Counted from the first letter of the stretch, positions 1 through 8,753 are shown. The stretch is 64,000 bases of DNA from Gammaproteobacteria bacterium (GCA_021324815.1 JAJPIJ010000046.1:1-64000); one strand, 5' to 3'. Made by a program: numbers and translations. The notes: a model not told the origin generated them from the sequence alone.

Positions 1-530
1 GAGCAGCAGGCGCACAGGATGCACTCGTACAGACCGTCGAGCCTGGCGCGATCCTCCTTCGATTGCAGCCGCTCGCGCTCCGGCGCCGGCGTGACGGTCT
101 GCAGCCACGGCTTGATGGAGGCGTACTGGGCGTAAAATTGATTCATGTCGGGTACGAGATCCTTGACCACCGGCATGTGCGGCAGCGGGTAGATTTTTAT
201 CGCGCCCTTGATGTCGCTGATGGCCTTGGTGCAGGCCAGCGTGTTGGTGCCGTCGATGTTCATGGCGCAGGACCCGCAGATGCCCTCGCGGCAGGAGCGG
301 CGGAAGGTCAGCGTCGAATCCAGTTCGTTCTTGATGTGGATGAGCGCGTCCAGCACCATCGGCCCGCACTTGTCGAGATCGATCTCATAGACGTCGATGC
401 GCGGATTCGCTCCGGAGTCCGGGTCGTAGCGGTAGACGCGCAATTCGCGCGGGCGTTTCGCGCCGGCGGCCGAGCGCAGCGTCCTGCCGGCGGTGATCCG
501 GGAATTTTTCGGTAGCGTGAATTGGGCCAT
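1..530 (-). CDS. sdhB: Succinate dehydrogenase iron-sulfur subunit SdhB (3' end cut by window)
   Basis: This subunit passes electrons from the flavin of SdhA to quinone through three Fe-S centres at the inner face of the membrane. I translated it by hand from an ATG at 530 ([11 protein letters not shown]...). About 176 codons run to base 1 without a stop, so the C-terminal quarter is outside the window. The [2Fe-2S] cysteines are visible in CREGICGSC, followed by a later Cys in LACTK, and the first [4Fe-4S] cysteines appear in CILCACC at the window edge. It is the last gene of the minus-strand order sdhC-D-A-B. A 214-bp gap holding two palindromic repeats separates it from sdhA, which is unusual inside this operon. 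An ORF on the same strand at 308-604 is a shadow in another frame. Confidence 0.95.
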   Translation of the reverse strand, partial: MAQFTLPKNSRITAGRTLRSAAGAKRPRELRVYRYDPDSGANPRIDVYEIDLDKCGPMVLDALIHIKNELDSTLTFRRSCREGICGSCAMNIDGTNTLACTKAISDIKGAIKIYPLPHMPVVKDLVPDMNQFYAQYASIKPWLQTVTPAPERERLQSKEDRARLDGLYECILCACC

Positions 531-570
531 GGTGTCGTGTTCCTAGAAAGTATGATCGAGTTGAAGGCAG

Positions 571-624
571 ATCCCCCCGCGCTTCGCTTTGCCCCCCTTT
601 GCAAAGGGGGGTGAGGGGGGATTT
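571..624. repeat. Palindromic intergenic repeat, family A copy 1
   Basis: The core 592-611 is a perfect 20-bp palindrome, CCCCCCTTTGCAAAGGGGGG. It is flanked by ATCCCCCC on the left and GGGGGGATTTA on the right. The same design recurs at 37837-37928 before leuC. It lies between sdhA and sdhB, where the transcript hairpin could affect sdhB expression. Confidence 0.75.
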
Positions 625-696
625 AGCCCAGGTAACATCGGATTTCTCAGAAGTGTAAATGGGGCCATCTTTTCAGTCCTCGTTAAATTCCTATCC

Positions 697-737
697 GCCC
701 CCACCCCGGCCCTCTCCCGTCGAGGGAGAGGGGGGAT
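697..737. repeat. Palindromic intergenic repeat, family B copy 1
   Basis: Arms CCCTCTCCC (710-718) and GGGAGAGGG (724-732) enclose a 5-nt loop, with C-rich and G-rich shoulders. It ends 8 bp before the sdhA stop codon. The same arms occur inside the tpsA coding region at 19708-19730. Confidence 0.75.
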
Positions 738-744
738 TATGGTG

Positions 745-2532
745 TCAGTACACGCGCTTCTTCAACGGCACGACCTCGACCTCGTTGGTCAGCGTGAACA
801 TGTGCACCGGCCGGTAGTCGAAGCGCACCTCGCCGCGCTCGTTGATCCAGGCGGCGGTGTGCCTCAGCCAGTTCTTGTCATCGCGCTCCGGGAAATCGTC
901 ACGGGCGTGGGCGCCGCGGCTCTCGGTGCGGTTCAGCGCGGACTTGATGCTCACCATCGCCTGGATCAGCAGGTTTTCAAGCTCCAGCGTCTCGACCAGG
1001 TCAGTGTTCCAGACGAGGGAGCGATCGGCGATCCGCACGTCACGGAATGAATCCCACACGCCCTGCAGTTTCTGTATGCCCTCCTGCAGCAGGGTGCCGG
1101 TGCGGAACACGGCGCAGTGCTGTTGCATCGTGCGCTGCATGTCGAGCCGCACCTTCGCTGTCGTCAGCGAGCCGCCGGCGTGGCGCAGCCTGTCGAAGCG
1201 GTCAAGTATCCTGTCCGTGGTCTCGGTCTTGAGCGGCTTGTGCGGCTGGCCCTTCTTCACGTTGTCGCCGCACCAGTTGGCGGCGGCGCGCCCGAAGACG
1301 ATGATGTCGAGCAGTGAATTGGAGCCGAGACGGTTGGCGCCGTGCACGGAGACGCAGGCCGCCTCGCCGATGGCCAGGAGGCCGGGCACGGCGGTGTCGG
1401 GATTGCCGTCCTTGATGGTGACCACCTGACCGTGATAATTCGTCGGGATGCCGCCCATGTTGTAGTGCACGGTCGGCAGCACCGGAATTGGCTCTTTCGT
1501 AACGTCCACGCCGGCGAAGATGCGCGCGGTCTCGGCGATGCCCGGCAGCCGTTCGTGGATGACCTCGGGGCCGAGATGCTCAAGGTGCAGGTGGATGTGA
1601 TCCTTGTGCGGACCGACGCCGCGGCCCTGCAAGATCTCCAGCGTCATGGAGCGGCTCACCACGTCGCGCGAGGCGAGGTCCTTGGCGTTGGGCGCATAGC
1701 GCTCCATGAAGCGCTCGCCCGCGGCGTTGGTGAGGAAGCCGCCCTCGCCGCGCACGCCCTCGGTGATGAGGCAGCCGGCGCCGTAGACACCGGTCGGATG
1801 GAACTGGATGAATTCCATGTCCTGCAACGGCACACCGGCGCGCGCGGCCATGGCGTTGCCGTCACCGGTCTGCGTGTGCGCGCCGGTGCAGGAGAGCGCG
1901 ATGCGCCCGTAGCCGCCGGTGGCCAGCACCGTCTGGTGGGCGCGGAAACAGTGCAGGGTGCCGTCGTCGAGCCTCCAGGCGATCACGCCGTGGCAGGCGC
2001 CGTCCTCAAACAGCAGATCGATGGCGAAATACTCGACGAAGAATTCCGCGTTGTGCTTGAGCGACTGCTGGTAGAGCGTGTGCAGGATGGCGTGGCCGGT
2101 GCGATCGGCGGCGGCGCAAGTGCGCTGCGCGATGCCTTTGCCGTACTCGGTGGTCATGCCGCCGAAAGGGCGCTGGTAAATCCTGCCGTCCTCGGTGCGC
2201 GAAAACGGCACGCCGTAGTGCTCAAGCTCGATCACCGCCGGCACCGCCTCGCGGCACATGTATTCGATGGCGTCCTGATCGCCCAGCCAGTCGGATCCCT
2301 TGACCGTGTCGTACATGTGCCAGCGCCAGTCGTCCGGCCCCATGTTGCCGAGCGCGGCGCTCATGCCGCCCTGCGCGGCGACGGTGTGCGAGCGCGTCGG
2401 GAAGACCTTGGTGATGCAGGCGGTCTTCAGGCCCCTGGCGGCCATGCCGAAGGTGGCGCGCAGGCCCGCGCCCCCGGCGCCGACCACGATCACGTCATAC
2501 TTATGCTCGATCAGGTTGTAGGCCTTGTCCAT
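745..2532 (-). CDS. sdhA: Succinate dehydrogenase flavoprotein subunit SdhA
   Basis: This subunit oxidises succinate to fumarate with a covalently bound FAD, linking the citric-acid cycle to the respiratory chain. At 595 residues it has the normal family length. The N-terminal Rossmann motif [12 protein letters not shown] is present, followed by the flavin-attachment segment [11 protein letters not shown] with its His. Later catalytic and binding segments such as [16 protein letters not shown] and [13 protein letters not shown] are intact. I chose the ATG at 2532 ([13 protein letters not shown]) because homologues begin near there; an upstream in-frame extension to 2637 would run into sdhD and lacks family similarity. 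It starts 5 bp after the sdhD stop, so the two are surely cotranscribed. Confidence 0.97.
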   Translation of the reverse strand: MDKAYNLIEHKYDVIVVGAGGAGLRATFGMAARGLKTACITKVFPTRSHTVAAQGGMSAALGNMGPDDWRWHMYDTVKGSDWLGDQDAIEYMCREAVPAVIELEHYGVPFSRTEDGRIYQRPFGGMTTEYGKGIAQRTCAAADRTGHAILHTLYQQSLKHNAEFFVEYFAIDLLFEDGACHGVIAWRLDDGTLHCFRAHQTVLATGGYGRIALSCTGAHTQTGDGNAMAARAGVPLQDMEFIQFHPTGVYGAGCLITEGVRGEGGFLTNAAGERFMERYAPNAKDLASRDVVSRSMTLEILQGRGVGPHKDHIHLHLEHLGPEVIHERLPGIAETARIFAGVDVTKEPIPVLPTVHYNMGGIPTNYHGQVVTIKDGNPDTAVPGLLAIGEAACVSVHGANRLGSNSLLDIIVFGRAAANWCGDNVKKGQPHKPLKTETTDRILDRFDRLRHAGGSLTTAKVRLDMQRTMQQHCAVFRTGTLLQEGIQKLQGVWDSFRDVRIADRSLVWNTDLVETLELENLLIQAMVSIKSALNRTESRGAHARDDFPERDDKNWLRHTAAWINERGEVRFDYRPVHMFTLTNEVEVVPLKKRVY

Positions 2533-2537
2533 GCCGC

Positions 2538-2924
2538 TCACGCTCCCAGGTGAATCTTCAGCACCGCCAGCGCACTCATCAATCCAAGCAGAATGGTGAT
2601 GAAGCGCAATGCGGCCACGGCCGCCACCTTGACCCATTCAACGTGGAGGTAATCCTCGAACACCACCTGCATGCCGAGTTGCATGTGGTGGAAGAGCGCC
2701 ACGATCAGCGCCACCAGCAGCGCGGCGTGCCAGGAAGAGCGCATCCAGGCCGTGGCGGCCGCGTAATCCGCCCCGGCGACGCCGACCACCGCCGCCACGA
2801 ACCACAAACTCAAGGGAATGAGCGCGACCGCGGTCAGGCGCTGCATCCACCAATGGTGGGTGCCGCCCCTGGCGGAGCCCAAGCCACGAACGCGGCCCAG
2901 ATCGGAACGCAGATTCAGGTTCAT
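2538..2924 (-). CDS. sdhD: Succinate dehydrogenase membrane anchor subunit SdhD
   Basis: This hydrophobic anchor holds the SdhAB dimer to the membrane and helps form the quinone and heme b sites. The 128-residue protein shows three membrane segments. It has the family signature [13 protein letters not shown] near the N-terminus and [13 protein letters not shown] in the second half, whose His is the expected heme ligand and whose DY pair is conserved. It lies 10 bp downstream of sdhC and 5 bp upstream of sdhA. Confidence 0.92.
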   Translation of the reverse strand: MNLNLRSDLGRVRGLGSARGGTHHWWMQRLTAVALIPLSLWFVAAVVGVAGADYAAATAWMRSSWHAALLVALIVALFHHMQLGMQVVFEDYLHVEWVKVAAVAALRFITILLGLMSALAVLKIHLGA

Positions 2925-2934
2925 GGCGCGTTTC

Positions 2935-3309
2935 TCAGGCGGCGAACCATGTCGCCAGCGTCAGCACGGCGGTGGCGATCAGCACGGCGTAACCGGAAGC
3001 GTACACCGTCGGAATGTCGAAGCCGGCGCCGGCGTTCCAGAACAAATGCCGGATGCCGTTGCACAAGTGATAGAAAAACGAGGCCGACCAGGCGAACAGC
3101 AGCGTCCGCATGATCCAGCCGGAGAAGAAGGCATGGGCTCGCGCGTAGGCCTCCGGCCCGGCGGCCAGCGACGTGAGCCAGCAGACCAGCAGCAGCGTGC
3201 CGAGCGAGAGGAAAATGCCGGTGGCGCGGTGCGTGATCGACAGCACGCTCGTCAGTTGCGGGCGGTAAATTTGGAGGTGGGGTGACAGCGGCCTGGTTTT
3301 TTGCGTCAT
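2935..3309 (-). CDS. sdhC: Succinate dehydrogenase cytochrome b556 subunit SdhC
   Basis: SdhC is the other membrane anchor of complex II. The 124-residue protein carries the N-terminal signature RPLSPHLQIY followed by SITHRATG, and the heme region YHLCNGIRHLFWN. Three transmembrane helices are evident. It begins the sdhCDAB series, with a 93-bp gap to the upstream DUF1674 gene, which contains nothing I can name. Transcription could start in that gap or upstream of the DUF1674 gene. Confidence 0.93.
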   Translation of the reverse strand: MTQKTRPLSPHLQIYRPQLTSVLSITHRATGIFLSLGTLLLVCWLTSLAAGPEAYARAHAFFSGWIMRTLLFAWSASFFYHLCNGIRHLFWNAGAGFDIPTVYASGYAVLIATAVLTLATWFAA

Positions 3310-3402
3310 TTTTTATCTTTACAATCCATATCGGCAAACGCGGCGCTCCACGCGCCGCGCGTCTCATGCGCGGATGACCCTTGATTGATGATTACAGTCA
3401 GT

Positions 3403-3579
3403 TCAGAAGTCCACGCACTTGCCCGCGCGCTCCCAGTCGCCGTAACGTGTCGGCTCCGGCCCCTTGGGCCCGCCGATCTCCACCATCTTCGGTGTCGTCT
3501 GTGGCGCCGGTTTGCGTGCTTCCGTTGCGATTTTGCCCGCCGCAAGCGGACTCGGAGCATGGCGGACATGATCTGTCAT
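3403..3579 (-). CDS. DUF1674 (SDHAF4-type) succinate dehydrogenase assembly factor
   Basis: This is a 58-residue protein whose C-terminal half, EIGGPKGPEPTRYGDWERAG followed by KCVDF, is the DUF1674 signature shared with mitochondrial SDHAF4. SDHAF4 binds flavinated SDHA and promotes complex II assembly. The N-terminal half is low complexity. I chose the ATG at 3579 because the family domain begins just inside it; upstream in-frame methionines only add a basic, non-conserved stretch. It is the first gene on the minus strand ahead of sdhC, in line with an assembly role. The function is inferred from the family and from position. Confidence 0.82.
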   Translation of the reverse strand: MTDHVRHAPSPLAAGKIATEARKPAPQTTPKMVEIGGPKGPEPTRYGDWERAGKCVDF

Positions 3580-3673
3580 GGCGCGTTGAACGTGGGTTCG
3601 GAACAGGAAGAAGAAGTATGTTGAAAACGCCCAGTTTTTACAAGGGTGATGCTGCATTGCGGAATGAGCGGCC

Positions 3674-4123
3674 ATGACGCCGCCGGCGGCCATCAAGCCG
3701 TTGCATCTGCAAATCGGCGCCTCGCGGATCCTCGCCGTCGCGCTGTTTGTTGCGCATGCCGGCGCGATCGTCATCGTTTGCGCTTTGTCCCTGCCGCCGC
3801 CGGCGCGCGTCGCGTTGGCGGCCGCCGTGTTGATTCACGGCGCATGGGTGTGGCGCGAGCATGTCCGCCACGAAGGTGCGGCCATACGCGAGTTCAGGGT
3901 GCGGCCGGATGCGACGATGGAAGTCAGGGCGGACGGCGGCTGGCGGGAAGCAGCGCTGCGTACGGCGGACGTGGTGCAGCCGTGGTTCACCGTGCTGGTG
4001 TTTCGCGTGGGTCGCGGCACACGCTCCGTGTTGCTGCTGCCGGACAATGTGGCGGCGGAGGATTTTCGCAGATTGCGCGTGTATCTCAATCTGGGCGCTT
4101 TACAGACAGACACCTCTGCCTGA
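3674..4123 (+). CDS. YgfX/CptA-like inner-membrane protein
   Basis: A 149-residue protein with two N-terminal membrane helices (about residues 17-38 and 42-58). A soluble domain follows, with the pattern WFTVLVFRVGRGTRSVLLLPDNV, as in YgfX (CptA) proteins. In Escherichia coli, ygfX sits beside sdhE and was reported as a membrane toxin that inhibits cytoskeletal proteins. Here it diverges from the DUF1674 gene with 94 bp between them, and there is no SdhE gene next to it. The fold assignment comes from length, topology and the LLLPD segment. A toxin role is not shown by the sequence. Confidence 0.7.
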   Translation: MTPPAAIKPLHLQIGASRILAVALFVAHAGAIVIVCALSLPPPARVALAAAVLIHGAWVWREHVRHEGAAIREFRVRPDATMEVRADGGWREAALRTADVVQPWFTVLVFRVGRGTRSVLLLPDNVAAEDFRRLRVYLNLGALQTDTSA

Positions 4124-4130
4124 GGACATT

Positions 4131-5000
4131 CTAGTGGTTTTTCCGCCGCGCGTGCCGGCGTTCGCGGCGCCGCACCTTGAACGCGATCCATAATTTGCGC
4201 AGCGGCGTCAGGCCGATGCGCCGTTCGCGCAGATGGAAGCCGTCCATTTGCTCCTCATGCAGCGTGCGCACGCACAGCTCGGTCATGATCAGCGCCGGCA
4301 GCTGTGCCGGGCGGTCGTGCGGCGGCAGCGCGGCGACGCCGTTCAGCACGGCTTCGCGGACGTGACCGGCCAGCAGCGCAGCCAGCTCCGCGAAGGGCTC
4401 GTGGGCCGCGTGCAGCGGATCATCGCCGAGCCCGAAGCGCCGCAGTTCCGACAGCGGCAGGCGCAGCAGGCCGATGTCCGCGTCAAGGCGGAGGTCGCGC
4501 AACACGCGGTGCAGGCCGAGCGCGGTGCCGAGCAACTCCACGGCGTGCGGCGTTCCTTCATCGGTGTGGCCGCAAAGCGCCGCCGTCAGCCGCCACAAGC
4601 CGCCCTCATGCCGCCGGCAGTCCGTCAGCAACGCCCCGATGTCGGCAGGGGCCTTCCGGCTGATCTCCTCGTCGGCCACCGCCAGCCATTCCTTGAGCGC
4701 GCCGGGTTGCAGCCGTCGCGCGGCCTGCGCCGCCTGCAACACCACGCAGGCGGGATGTTGCGGGTCGCCGCCATGGAACAACCTGCCGATTTCATCGCTC
4801 CACCAGGCGAGTTTCAACCGCGCCACGCCCGGGTCAGCCACCGTGCGCGGAATGCGGCGGATCTCCTCGGCCAGCGCATGCAGCGCCAGCACGGCCTCCC
4901 GCCGGGGCGTCGTCAGATGCAGCGTGGCGTAGTACAGATCGGAACCGGCCGGCGCCGCCGTCTCGCGGCAATGAGCGGCGCAGGCGGCGGGGTCTAGCAT
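4131..5000 (-). CDS. Squalene/phytoene-synthase-fold protein with degenerate active site
   Basis: A 289-residue all-helical protein of the trans-isoprenyl-diphosphate synthase superfamily. The family landmarks DLYYATLHL, REAVLALHALAEEIRRI and LHRVLRDLRLDAD are seen. The first Asp-rich motif (DxxxD), which binds diphosphate through magnesium, is replaced by EEIRRIP, while the second (LRDLRLDAD) is partly kept. The pattern is closer to NDUFAF6-like complex I assembly proteins and other non-catalytic members than to HpnC/HpnD or CrtB. No carotenoid or hopanoid genes lie nearby. The start is the ATG at 5000, overlapping the gph stop by 7 bp. The C-terminus is strongly basic (RRRERRHARRK). Confidence 0.72.
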   Translation of the reverse strand: MLDPAACAAHCRETAAPAGSDLYYATLHLTTPRREAVLALHALAEEIRRIPRTVADPGVARLKLAWWSDEIGRLFHGGDPQHPACVVLQAAQAARRLQPGALKEWLAVADEEISRKAPADIGALLTDCRRHEGGLWRLTAALCGHTDEGTPHAVELLGTALGLHRVLRDLRLDADIGLLRLPLSELRRFGLGDDPLHAAHEPFAELAALLAGHVREAVLNGVAALPPHDRPAQLPALIMTELCVRTLHEEQMDGFHLRERRIGLTPLRKLWIAFKVRRRERRHARRKNH

Positions 5001-5695
5001 TTCCCGCCATTGAGCCAGGCGAGTATGCCGGCCGGCTGATCGATGATCGCGTCCGCGCCCCAGGCGCGGGGATTGTCGTCCGCGCCGAGATAACCGAAGG
5101 CCGCGACCAGCGTGTGCATGCCGGCGGCCCGGCCCGCCTGCACGTCGCGCTCGGCGTCGCCGACGTACACGCATTGCGCCGGCTCGACGCCCGCGGTATC
5201 CGCCGCGTGCAGCAGCGGATTGGGATGCGGCTTGCGCGGCGCGACCGTGTCGCCGCTGACCACGAAGGCCACGCGCTTGTCGAGCCGCAGCGCGGCCAGC
5301 AGCGGACCGGTCAGCCACGCCGGCTTGTTGGTGACCACGCCCCAGCGGATGCCGAGCCGCTCGATGCCATCCAGCACCTCCGCCATACCGGGGAAGAGTT
5401 TCGTGTGGACGCAGAGCTTCTCGCGATAGACATTCAGCAGGCGCTGCCGGCGGCGTTCGAAGTCCGGCTCGGTCTCACGGCCACCGAACCCGAGGCGGAT
5501 CAAGGCCCGCGCGCCGTGCGACACCTGCGGCCGGATGCGCGCGTAGGGCAGGGCGGGCAGTCCCTCCTCGGCGCGCACCGCATTCAGCGCATGAGCGAGA
5601 TCCGGGCCGCTGTCGGCCAGCGTGCCGTCCAGATCCAGCAGCACCAGCCGGCATTGGGGAGATGCCGCGCCCGTGTTCACCGCTCCTGGTTTCAT
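4994..5695 (-). CDS. gph: Phosphoglycolate phosphatase Gph (HAD family)
   Basis: It hydrolyses 2-phosphoglycolate, formed by oxidative damage repair or by the oxygenase activity of RuBisCO. The 233-residue protein has HAD motif I in LLDLDGTLADS near residue 20, motif II in GVVTNKP, the motif III lysine in APRKPHPNPLL and motif IV in YVGDAERDVQAG. A helical cap lies between motifs I and II. Its ATG overlaps the ubiG stop as ATGA. The ubiG-gph pair is a standard gammaproteobacterial arrangement, which supports this assignment over other HAD hydrolases. Confidence 0.9.
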   Translation of the reverse strand: MKPGAVNTGAASPQCRLVLLDLDGTLADSGPDLAHALNAVRAEEGLPALPYARIRPQVSHGARALIRLGFGGRETEPDFERRRQRLLNVYREKLCVHTKLFPGMAEVLDGIERLGIRWGVVTNKPAWLTGPLLAALRLDKRVAFVVSGDTVAPRKPHPNPLLHAADTAGVEPAQCVYVGDAERDVQAGRAAGMHTLVAAFGYLGADDNPRAWGADAIIDQPAGILAWLNGGKC

Positions 5696-6393
5696 GTTTC
5701 GCGCACGAAGGCGGCGAGATAGTTGATGCCGACATCGCGCGAGAGTGCGGCGGTGTTGTTGAAGGGATTGTAATCCTGGCCGGCGAGCGCCTTCAGTTCC
5801 AGATGGCTCGCGCGCGCCCAGCGCGCCAGTTCCGAGGGGCGGATGAATTTGCGGTAATCATGCGTGCCGCGCGGCAGCAGCTTCAGCAGATACTCGCCGC
5901 CCAGCACCGCCAGGAAATAGGCCCTGGGCGTGCGGTTCAAAGTGGAGAAGAACGCCGAACCGCCGGGCCGCAATGCCCGCGCGCAATCGGCCACGAGGCG
6001 TGCGGGATCGGGGACATGCTCCAGCAGTTCCATGCAGGTGACGGCGTCGAACCGGCCGTCATACTCATCAGCCATATCTTCAAGCAGCGCGCAACGGTAA
6101 TCGATCTGCAAACCGGATCGGGCGGCGTGCGCGCCGGCCTCGGCAATGACGGCTTCGGCGGCATCGAGAGCGGTGACCGCCGCCCCCGCCCGCGCCATCG
6201 CCTCGCTCAAGATGCCGCCGCCGCAGCCCACGTCGAGCACTTTTTTACCGGCGAGCGGGCAGCGCCGTTCGATGAAGCGCAGACGAACGGGGTTGACGGC
6301 GTGCAGCGTCCTGAAGGGGCCGCGCCCGTCCCACCAGCCGCCGGCAAGCGCGGCAAATTTGGCGGTCTCGCCGGCATCGACGTTAGGAGACAT
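5692..6393 (-). CDS. ubiG: UbiG, ubiquinone biosynthesis O-methyltransferase
   Basis: UbiG performs both O-methylations in ubiquinone synthesis using S-adenosylmethionine. The SAM-binding motif VLDVGCGGGILSEAMAR is clear, followed by the acidic strand VTALDAAE and the post-motif DAVTCMELLEHVPDP. The tail RDVGINYLAAFVR is typical of the family. With the ATG at 6393 the protein has 233 residues; a GTG at 6432 would add 13 residues of low-quality sequence. It overlaps gph by 4 bp. The preceding FGE-SPOR gene ends 58 bp upstream on the same strand, so readthrough from the signalling cluster is possible. Confidence 0.93.
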   Translation of the reverse strand: MSPNVDAGETAKFAALAGGWWDGRGPFRTLHAVNPVRLRFIERRCPLAGKKVLDVGCGGGILSEAMARAGAAVTALDAAEAVIAEAGAHAARSGLQIDYRCALLEDMADEYDGRFDAVTCMELLEHVPDPARLVADCARALRPGGSAFFSTLNRTPRAYFLAVLGGEYLLKLLPRGTHDYRKFIRPSELARWARASHLELKALAGQDYNPFNNTAALSRDVGINYLAAFVRET

Positions 6394-6451
6394 GATCGGG
6401 GGAGGGGGCACGCGCGGCACACGCAAGGTCACTGGCCGCTTGCTGTCAGGA

Positions 6452-8713
6452 TCAACGCCCGGCGAGGGATCGCTGGATCTGCGCGAAAGACTGGATGAAG
6501 GGGTGGGCGCCGTCCTTGACCAGGGCCCGGGGCAGTTGCGTCCAGGCCAGATGGGCCAGCTCCTTGCTGTCGAACAACCCGTAATACACCTTGTAGGGCA
6601 GCTCGGGATCCTCCGTGGGGATGATCATCAGTTCGAGTCTCGGAAACCGGGCCATGAGTTTTTCAACCTGCTTCAGGCTCTGCACCGCGAACAGCTGCAG
6701 GGTGTATTGATTCTGCCCCTGCGCCTTGGCCCAGGCCGCGCCGCGCCTGGCCACGGGCCGGGATTCGCGGCTGCCCTGCGCGGGGATGTCCTCGACGACG
6801 CGGAAACCGGTGCAATCGTCGCCCTGCGCCGGGCCGGCCTCGCGCGAGGCGGAGGTGAGCGCCTCGGCGCGATCCCGGTAGCAGCCCCCGCGAACGGTGT
6901 GGCCGCCGCCCTCCCAAGCCTTGCCGTCGGTCGGCGCGCCCTGATAGCCGTCGTGCCAGCCGTCCTGCACCCACTCCCGCACGTTGCCAATCATATGGTA
7001 GAGCTTGAAGTTGTTGCGATTGATGGAGCGATCCGAGCGCGGCAGGGGCGAATCCACCGGCCCCTGGTATGAGAAGCGGGCATGCGTGGGCAGCAATTCG
7101 TCACCGAACGGATAGCGCGTGGTGGTGCCGGCGCGGGCGGCGTATTCCCACTCCGCTTCGGTCGGCAGCCGGTAGGAATGGCCCGTGGACTTCGACAGCC
7201 ATTCGGTGTAGGCCACGGCGTCCGCCCAGCTGACGTTGACCACGGGATAATCGGCGCCCTTCCACGGCTGCGGCGGACAGCTGCGGCCGGTGGCCTTGCA
7301 GAACGCCTCGAATTCACCACTGCTGACTTCGTACAGCGCCATGGCAAAGTTGTGGGGTATGGTGACCTTGTGCGCGGGCGCCGCGTGCGGCGCATCACCG
7401 CCCATGGAAAATTCCCCGGCCGGCAGCACCGCGAGTATGGGGCCGACGCCGCCATCGCTCGTGCCGTCCCGGCAAAAGGGTTTGCGCTCCTTCGCCAGTT
7501 CGGCGTAGCACTCCAGTGTCCTTCTCGGCTTGGCGGCGGCTTTGGCTTCGGAGGTCGGAGCCTCGGTGGATTCCGGCTTGGCGGCGGCTTCCGCGGCGGG
7601 TTCCGCGGGGGCGACCTTCTCCGATGCGGGCGGCGCTTTCTCCGCCGCCGTCGGTTCCTTCTTTGGCGCCTCCTCGACGGCCGCCGCGGCGGGCTTTTCA
7701 GCCTCGCGGGGCGTTTTTTCCGCCGCCTTTTCCTTCGTGGAGGCGCCCTCGGGCGTCGTCGCGGCGGGAGCCGTCGTTTCCGCTGCGGCGGAGACGGCGG
7801 CGGCCGTTGCCGGCGCCGCGGCTTCAGCGGCCGCCGGCCTGGTTTCCTCCGGCGCCTGGGTCACCGCGGGAGCGGCCGGGGGAGAGGCAGGCGCGTTTTG
7901 GGCAACCTCGGGGGAAGCGCCGGCAGCCGGCGCGGGCGCCGCCGCCGTCGCGGGCGCGGCGGCTGGCGGCGTGGCGGCGGCCGTTTGCGCGGCGCGCAGC
8001 TTCGCCATTTTGGCCGCCGCCTCCTTGAAGCGCTCACCGCTGAATCCCATCTGATCGGCGAAATGGATCAGCACATCCTCGCGGTCCAATACCTCCTTGT
8101 CGTCGCCCAGGCCCAGCAGGGCCTCCTCCTTGATGATTTGGCTGTAGGTGCCGTCGACCAGATCGCGATAGGCGGGGGATTGTTTGAGGCTGCTCCGATC
8201 ATTTTCATTCAATGCCGCCCAGTCCGCGGCGAAGCGATTGAGGCTGTCCTTTTTCCAGTCGGTGTCACGCAGGAAATCCTCCAGCAAAGATGACGCCGGC
8301 GCGGAGGCCGGGGGGGTCATTTCCGGAGAGGGAGCGGGCGCCCCGGCGGTCGTGGCTTGCGGCGCCGCCGGCGGATTCCCGGCGACGGGCGCCGCGGGTT
8401 GCCCGCCATGCAGGAAATAAATTCCGGCGCCCGCGGCGATCACGACAATGGCCGCCGCCGCCAGCCACAACGGCTGCCGCGAGGAGCCCGGGAGCGACTG
8501 GGGAATCACAAGCCTGATGCCCTGCAGGGTGGTGCTGCTTTTCTCCCCCGGGTCCACCGGCGGCGTGGCGGGCGGCTGGTAGGGCGTCAACGGCAAGGCG
8601 CCGCTGAAAAGCCCGTCCAGCAGACGCGCGCGCTGTTCGCGATATTGGGCCTGCGTGAGGCGGCCCTGCGCGTAGTCGCGGCTGAGTTGACGCAGTGTGG
8701 TGGTCTCGCTCAT
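6452..8713 (-). CDS. Membrane protein with FGE-sulfatase-fold and C-terminal SPOR domains
   Basis: A 753-residue single-pass protein. Residues 1-40 contain a SHOCT-like helix (YAQGRLTQAQYREQRARLL) on the cytoplasmic side, and the membrane helix is at about 81-101. A helical segment and a long Ala/Pro/Glu-rich linker follow. An FGE-sulfatase-fold domain spans about 425-643 (LPAGEFSMGG, YRLPTEAEWEYAARAG, MIGNVREWVQDG, CTGFRVV). The end (about 665-745) reads as a SPOR peptidoglycan-binding domain (YTLQLFAVQS, YKVYYGLFDS). The paired catalytic cysteines of true formylglycine-generating enzymes are not evident, so the domain more likely binds a ligand. It lies 40 bp downstream of the kinase gene and is probably its partner. 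The biological role is unknown. Confidence 0.82.
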   Translation of the reverse strand: MSETTTLRQLSRDYAQGRLTQAQYREQRARLLDGLFSGALPLTPYQPPATPPVDPGEKSSTTLQGIRLVIPQSLPGSSRQPLWLAAAAIVVIAAGAGIYFLHGGQPAAPVAGNPPAAPQATTAGAPAPSPEMTPPASAPASSLLEDFLRDTDWKKDSLNRFAADWAALNENDRSSLKQSPAYRDLVDGTYSQIIKEEALLGLGDDKEVLDREDVLIHFADQMGFSGERFKEAAAKMAKLRAAQTAAATPPAAAPATAAAPAPAAGASPEVAQNAPASPPAAPAVTQAPEETRPAAAEAAAPATAAAVSAAAETTAPAATTPEGASTKEKAAEKTPREAEKPAAAAVEEAPKKEPTAAEKAPPASEKVAPAEPAAEAAAKPESTEAPTSEAKAAAKPRRTLECYAELAKERKPFCRDGTSDGGVGPILAVLPAGEFSMGGDAPHAAPAHKVTIPHNFAMALYEVSSGEFEAFCKATGRSCPPQPWKGADYPVVNVSWADAVAYTEWLSKSTGHSYRLPTEAEWEYAARAGTTTRYPFGDELLPTHARFSYQGPVDSPLPRSDRSINRNNFKLYHMIGNVREWVQDGWHDGYQGAPTDGKAWEGGGHTVRGGCYRDRAEALTSASREAGPAQGDDCTGFRVVEDIPAQGSRESRPVARRGAAWAKAQGQNQYTLQLFAVQSLKQVEKLMARFPRLELMIIPTEDPELPYKVYYGLFDSKELAHLAWTQLPRALVKDGAHPFIQSFAQIQRSLAGR

Positions 8714-8753
8714 AACCTTCCTTGCGCGCCGGGCGTGAAGCCGTCAGCGGCGA

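Noticed and set aside
308-604. Minus-strand ORF of 98 residues at the sdhB start
   Set aside because: Wrong frame; the frame starting at 530 carries the SdhB iron-sulfur cysteines.
1342-2553. A 403-residue plus-strand ORF over sdhA
   Set aside because: Antisense to an intact sdhA; no recognisable motif.
3306-3569. Minus-strand ORF of 87 residues overlapping the DUF1674 gene
   Set aside because: Different frame from the conserved DUF1674 sequence and basic low-complexity product.
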